Assembly: GCA_964522805.1 (NCBI GenBank)
Contig: CAZFWP010000073.1
Location: forward strand, 1 to 9,655
Length of the DNA: 9,655 nucleotides
Direction of reading: 5' to 3'
Source: CAZBYL01 sp964522805
GTDB lineage: Bacteria; Synergistota; Synergistia; Synergistales; Synergistaceae
Every line of letters starts with the position of its first letter. Position 1 is the first letter of the stretch. Position numbers and translations under genes: made by a program. This document shows positions 6,946 through 9,655 of this stretch, in pieces. The notes beneath the pieces are model-generated. The model saw only the letters and a list, made by a program, of their open reading frames with translations. It did no database searches and was not told the origin of the DNA.

Positions 6946-8034
6946 TTAATTTGTGATTACGGCTCCTGCTGCTACGATGTCGTCATCTGTATATAGAACC
7001 AGTCTCTGCCCTGCCGCCGGGGCGAATAAAGGCTCATCAAACTCCACTTGAATGTCTGTTTGGGTAACAGCAGTGATTTTGCAGGGAGACGGGTCTCCTT
7101 GTGAACGAATCTTTCCGCGCAGCTTAATGTTGCTAAGGTCAATGTTCGGCGGCAGGAGGACGTTAAGGTTCGTGCCGCAGACGTTTTTGGAAAAAGCTTC
7201 TTCTCTCTCGGAGGCGATAATGGTGTTTTCCGCAGGGAGTATCTTCGTGACAAAGAGAGGGGCCTTTGAAGCGATACCAAGCCCCTTTCTCTGCCCTGCG
7301 GTGTAGTTGGATATCCCTTGATGAGTGCCTATCCTTTCGCCGTGTTTGTTGAGTATCGGTCCCGGTTTCCCCGGATCTTCTATGATTGAGCGGTAGTCGC
7401 TCTCTCCCGCGAAACATATTTCCATGCTTTCCGGGCGCTCTGCTACCGCTATCGACGCTTGTCTGACAATGTCCCTTGTTCTGTCCTTCGTAATAAAATC
7501 ACCGAGGGGAAAGAGTATTCTCGCAAGACGCTCTCTTTTGATGCCGCTCATAAAATATGATTGATCTTTTTTTAAATTCGCGCCGCGTGCCAAATAAGAA
7601 ACTCCATACCTTTTAACTATTCTAGCATAGTGCCCTGTTGCTATGGCGAAGTCATCTCCCCACATGTTTTCGGCAATGTTCCACAAAAGCCCGAACTTAA
7701 TCCTCTCATTGCAGTCAGCGCATGGGTTGGGGGTCTTGCCCAGTTGGTATAGTCGGCAAAAAGGGCCTGATACCAAATTTTTGAATTCACCTGTGATGTT
7801 CACGGAAAAGTGAGGAATGTTAAGCTCACGGCAAACTTCCGCAGCTGATTTAGCCGCTGTGGTATCTGCTGAAGTTGACATGGTGAGTCCTGCCGCATCG
7901 TAGCCTTCAGATTGCAGAATAAGCGCGGCTGCGCTGGAATCCACTCCGCCGCTCATCATTATCAGCACTCTTGGTGCTGAGCCCTTTATCCAGTTGCTTT
8001 TATCGGTAAATGTAGCTTTTAAAATATTTTCCAT
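6946..8034 (-). CDS. mnmA: tRNA-specific 2-thiouridylase MnmA
   Basis: A 362-residue MnmA, normal length. MnmA activates the wobble uridine (U34) of certain tRNAs with ATP and replaces its 2-oxygen with sulfur. Seen: ATP-pyrophosphatase loop SGGVDSS (28-34), nucleophilic cysteine C107 in NPCADCN, TGHYARI (132-138), KDQSYFM (155-161), the second catalytic cysteine C206 in MEICF, and YTAGQRKGLGI (243-253). The segment after GLTM (48-51) is about ten residues shorter than in the E. coli enzyme and lacks the usual acidic/cysteine stretch, so it could be a MnmA paralogue with another target. The start at 8034 gives a normal N-terminus; the frame is open to 8178 but that part would overlap the divergent E1 gene. 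No clear ribosome binding site precedes 8034. It is divergent from the E1 gene and upstream of the HD-GYP-like gene (72-base gap). Confidence 0.9.
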   Translation of the reverse strand: MENILKATFTDKSNWIKGSAPRVLIMMSGGVDSSAAALILQSEGYDAAGLTMSTSADTTAAKSAAEVCRELNIPHFSVNITGEFKNLVSGPFCRLYQLGKTPNPCADCNERIKFGLLWNIAENMWGDDFAIATGHYARIVKRYGVSYLARGANLKKDQSYFMSGIKRERLARILFPLGDFITKDRTRDIVRQASIAVAERPESMEICFAGESDYRSIIEDPGKPGPILNKHGERIGTHQGISNYTAGQRKGLGIASKAPLFVTKILPAENTIIASEREEAFSKNVCGTNLNVLLPPNIDLSNIKLRGKIRSQGDPSPCKITAVTQTDIQVEFDEPLFAPAAGQRLVLYTDDDIVAAGAVITN

Positions 8035-8043
8035 GACAGATAT

Positions 8044-8079
8044 TTTACAACAATAAATGCTAAGCTCATAATATATAAT
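8044..8079 (+). promoter_or_regulatory. Promoter of the E1-like gene
   Basis: TTTACA (8044-8049), 17 bases, then CATAAT (8067-8072): both hexamers match consensus at 5 of 6. A perfect TATAAT also lies at 8074-8079 but without a spaced -35. The opposite strand over the same bases offers TATATT/TATTAT sequences that could serve mnmA, so this 84-base gap is a shared divergent promoter region. Confidence 0.55.
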
Positions 8080-8118
8080 TGCGTAGAAGAAAATCAGTTT
8101 CTCGGGAGGGATGAACAC

Positions 8119-8952
8119 ATGAGCATAGAGAGGGCTATCACAGAAAAAATGAAAGAGCGCGCTATTGACAGAGGACAATTTTCTGTAGTTCCATTCAGAT
8201 ACTGCCGTGAGCTTGCGCTCATGTTTGGCCTTTCCTATAAAGAAGCGGAGCTTTTGGCACTGCGCAGCGGTCTCTGTCCATCCCGCTATGAAAGAAGCAT
8301 CGGCACTTTCGGACTGGAGGGACAGGCCAAGCTTTTGGAGTCAAGTGCGGCGGTTATCGGCTGCGGCGGTCTTGGCGGCTGGATCATAGAAATACTTGCC
8401 CGTGCAGGTGTGGGGCGCATTGTGATGGTGGACGGAGATGTCTTTGACGACAACAACCTGAATAGACAGCTATTTGCCTCTGAAAGCAATTTGGGACGCT
8501 CCAAGGCCTATGCAGCGGCAGAGCGGACGGAGCAAATCAACGCCGCGGTGACAGCCGTTCCCTATAAAATATTTATTGACGAAGAAAACGGCATGGAGAT
8601 ATTGCGCGGCTGCGGCGCAGTCGTGGACGGTTTGGACAACAACCTTGGACGCAGAGCTGTTTTCACTCTGTGCTGTAAGCTCTCTGTTCCCTTTGTTCAC
8701 GGAGCCATCGGTGGTTTTTACGGACAGGTCAGTGTTTTCCGCGGCGGAGATTCTCCCATGTGGGAATCTGATGACGTACCGGATAAGGGGTTGGAAACAG
8801 AAACAGGCAACCCTCCTTTCACACCGCCCTTTATTGCCTCTGTGCAGGCAGCAGAAACATTGAAAATCCTTGCCGGCCTGGGAGGCGCAGCGGAGAAAGA
8901 ACTTTTGTGGTTTGACCTCCAAAGAAATGATCTGCAAAAAATAAAGCTTTAA
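8119..8952 (+). CDS. ThiF/MoeB/HesA-family E1-like adenylyltransferase
   Basis: A 277-residue E1-like enzyme. Relatives use ATP to adenylate the C-terminus of a ubiquitin-like sulfur carrier (ThiS, MoaD) or, in MccB, of a peptide. Seen: Rossmann nucleotide loop GCGGLGG (81-87), acidic D105, DNNLNRQ (111-117, with the ATP-contacting arginine R116), K129, and D173 in VVDGLDN. A helical N-terminal extension (about 1-75, with CPSRYERSIG at 53-62) precedes the E1 core; I recall it from a widespread anaerobe subgroup. There are no CxxC pairs, so no zinc site, and no cysteine after residue 186, so the catalytic cysteine used by ThiF is missing. This suggests adenylation without a thioester step. Start: GGGAGGG (8104-8110) 8 bases before ATG. 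No ThiS/MoaD gene is in the window; a tiny ORF follows. Confidence 0.88.
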   Translation: MSIERAITEKMKERAIDRGQFSVVPFRYCRELALMFGLSYKEAELLALRSGLCPSRYERSIGTFGLEGQAKLLESSAAVIGCGGLGGWIIEILARAGVGRIVMVDGDVFDDNNLNRQLFASESNLGRSKAYAAAERTEQINAAVTAVPYKIFIDEENGMEILRGCGAVVDGLDNNLGRRAVFTLCCKLSVPFVHGAIGGFYGQVSVFRGGDSPMWESDDVPDKGLETETGNPPFTPPFIASVQAAETLKILAGLGGAAEKELLWFDLQRNDLQKIKL

Positions 8953-8955
8953 GGA

Positions 8956-8975
8956 GGCGCGTGATTATATGCGCC
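8956..8975 (+). promoter_or_regulatory. Hairpin covering the start of the small ORF
   Basis: GGCGCGT (8956-8962) can pair with ATGCGCC (8969-8975), seven pairs with one G-U, around a 6-base loop. It would bury the ATG at 8969 and the last two bases of the Shine-Dalgarno. No U-run follows, so it does not look like a terminator. Confidence 0.4.
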
Positions 8976-9031
8976 GCTCGCACCGCAGTCAGGCTGGTTA
9001 TAAGCCTAAACGATTATTGATAAAAAACTAA
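8969..9031 (+). CDS. Possible 20-residue basic peptide
   Basis: A small ORF of 20 codons starting right after the E1 gene. A perfect Shine-Dalgarno AAGGAGG (8951-8957) overlaps the E1 stop codon and is 11 bases before ATG, slightly long. The peptide begins MRRSHRSQ, has seven arginine or lysine residues, no cysteine, and ends LLIKN, with asparagine last. I recognise no family. Because E1-like MccB adenylates the terminal asparagine of the seven-residue microcin C precursor, an E1 neighbour ending in Asn is notable, but the order (enzyme first), the length and the absence of transport or immunity genes argue for caution. The Shine-Dalgarno could also be a relic or serve nothing. Confidence 0.3.
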   Translation: MRRSHRSQAGYKPKRLLIKN

Positions 9032-9236
9032 GTTTGATATACGCAAAGCAGAGATTTACGAAAATAACTTCCCGCACGGAATCACAGATTGCGGTTCTGT
9101 GCTTAGAATCAGCGGAGGGTGCGCCGGCTATTATTGCCTGCTGGCAGTTTAACCTTTGTTTTAACGGCTCCCAAATTGGTGCTGCCGGTAATTTATTTTG
9201 TACAGTCTTATTATGATGCAGAAAAGAGATGCTTAA

Positions 9237-9655
9237 ATGACAAAATTTGTTTTGGATGCTCATTTTGATGTGCTGCTTGATGTCCTTCATTACAGACAAA
9301 AGGGTGAACGCAAAGTTTTAGAGAGGCTGCATCTGCCCGCTCTGAAAAAAGCGGGCGTTAACGCCGTTATCTGTTCCCTGTTTATCATGGATGAGATACT
9401 GCCTGAGGGAGCTCTGCGCAATGCTCTTGACCAAATCTCGGCACTGCAGGAAGAATTATCTGAATCCGGCGAGTATATTGCACTCTGCCGTACGGTGAAA
9501 GAGGCAGATGCGGCTGCGGCAAGCGGCAAGATAGCGCTCTTTCTTTCGCTGGAAGGTGCGGAACCGATTGGCAGCGACCTTTTTCTCCTGAGAACTTTTT
9601 ATGACCTGGGAGTGAGGTTTCTCGGCATAACTTGGTCTCGCCGCAACTATGCCGC
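9237..9655 (+). CDS. M19 (membrane dipeptidase-type) peptidase, 5' part
   Basis: The first 139 codons of a peptidase family M19 protein, cut off by the window edge; the full family length is about 320-400 residues. These zinc enzymes hydrolyse dipeptides, including some with a D-residue at the C-terminal side. Seen: VLDAHFD, giving the metal-binding His-x-Asp pair H9/D11; a following helix-strand with AGVNAVICSLFI; LSLEGAEPIG with the metal-bridging glutamate E106; and YDLGVRFLGITWSRRN, the family strand at about 122-137. The N-terminus begins directly at the barrel without a signal peptide, so this is a cytoplasmic form. The start ATG 9237 has only a weak GAG-type ribosome binding site 8 bases upstream. 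It follows the E1-like gene on the same strand after 284 bases; a shared operon is possible but not shown. Confidence 0.88.
   Translation, partial: MTKFVLDAHFDVLLDVLHYRQKGERKVLERLHLPALKKAGVNAVICSLFIMDEILPEGALRNALDQISALQEELSESGEYIALCRTVKEADAAAASGKIALFLSLEGAEPIGSDLFLLRTFYDLGVRFLGITWSRRNYA

Larger units (their letters stand above)
8953..9236 (+). other. Gap between E1-like gene and dipeptidase
   Basis: Apart from the small ORF and its hairpin, I see only weak structures: AGGCT/AGCCT around 8991-9007 and GCCGGC/GCTGGC (9123-9128/9140-9145, one G-U pair) with a poor T-run. An open frame from TTG 9034 to 9216 lacks a ribosome binding site and is not convincing. TATTAT (9209-9214) could be a -10 for the dipeptidase but has no matching -35. 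Confidence 0.5.

Noticed and set aside
8035..8178. 48-residue N-terminal extension of MnmA
   Set aside because: It would overlap the divergent E1 gene and promoter, and MnmA families start near the position chosen.
8961..9020. 19-residue peptide from GTG 8961 in another frame
   Set aside because: The start is only 3 bases from the Shine-Dalgarno, too close for initiation.
9034..9216. 60-codon plus-strand open frame starting with TTG
   Set aside because: No ribosome binding site, rare start codon, no recognisable motif.

Overview
The window looks like chromosomal DNA of an anaerobic bacterium of roughly mid GC content. The gene set (a YedF-type selenium/sulfur protein next to a class V cysteine desulfurase-like enzyme, a metal-free-looking ThiF/MoeB-type E1 enzyme, a LemA/DUF2207 pair, an M19 dipeptidase) and strong AGGAGG/GGGAGG ribosome binding sites fit Synergistota best, with Clostridia-like Firmicutes as the alternative. 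This is an inference from gene types, not from a marker gene, so the taxon is uncertain. I see no rRNA, tRNA, insertion sequence, prophage gene or CRISPR array.

Layout: (1) 1-345 is non-coding, with a branched hairpin region at 108-196 and the terminator of the first operon at 219-261. (2) 346-2882, minus strand: lemA followed by a large DUF2207 membrane protein with a glycine-rich tail, a classic pair of unknown biochemical role. (3) 3018-3302, plus strand: a small two-helix membrane protein, convergent with the next group and separated from it by a near-perfect bidirectional terminator at 3317-3346. (4) 3381-8034, minus strand: mnmA (tRNA 2-thiouridylase), then a membrane protein with a CHASE4-like sensor and a degenerate HD-GYP domain, then yedF, then a cysteine desulfurase-family enzyme. 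yedF and the desulfurase-like gene are only 4 bases apart; the HD-GYP-like gene has its own extended -10 promoter and a hairpin after its stop. (5) 8119-9655, plus strand, divergent from mnmA: a ThiF/MoeB/HesA-family E1 enzyme, a possible 20-residue basic peptide gene directly after it, a 200-base gap, and the 5' part of an M19 (renal dipeptidase-type) peptidase cut by the window edge.

How the genes may work together: four of the proteins belong to families that mobilise or activate sulfur or selenium (class V desulfurase-like enzyme, TusA+DsrE two-domain YedF, MnmA, ThiF-like E1). A local sulfur/selenium transfer route is a reasonable hypothesis but is not proven by proximity. The most unusual points are the HD-GYP-like protein that has lost nearly all metal ligands yet keeps WDGSGYP, and the tiny Asn-ending ORF with a perfect Shine-Dalgarno right behind an E1-type adenylating enzyme, an arrangement faintly like the microcin C precursor/MccB pair. 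Several start codons were moved inward from the longest possible ORF on the basis of ribosome binding sites and family N-termini; each choice is explained in its entry.
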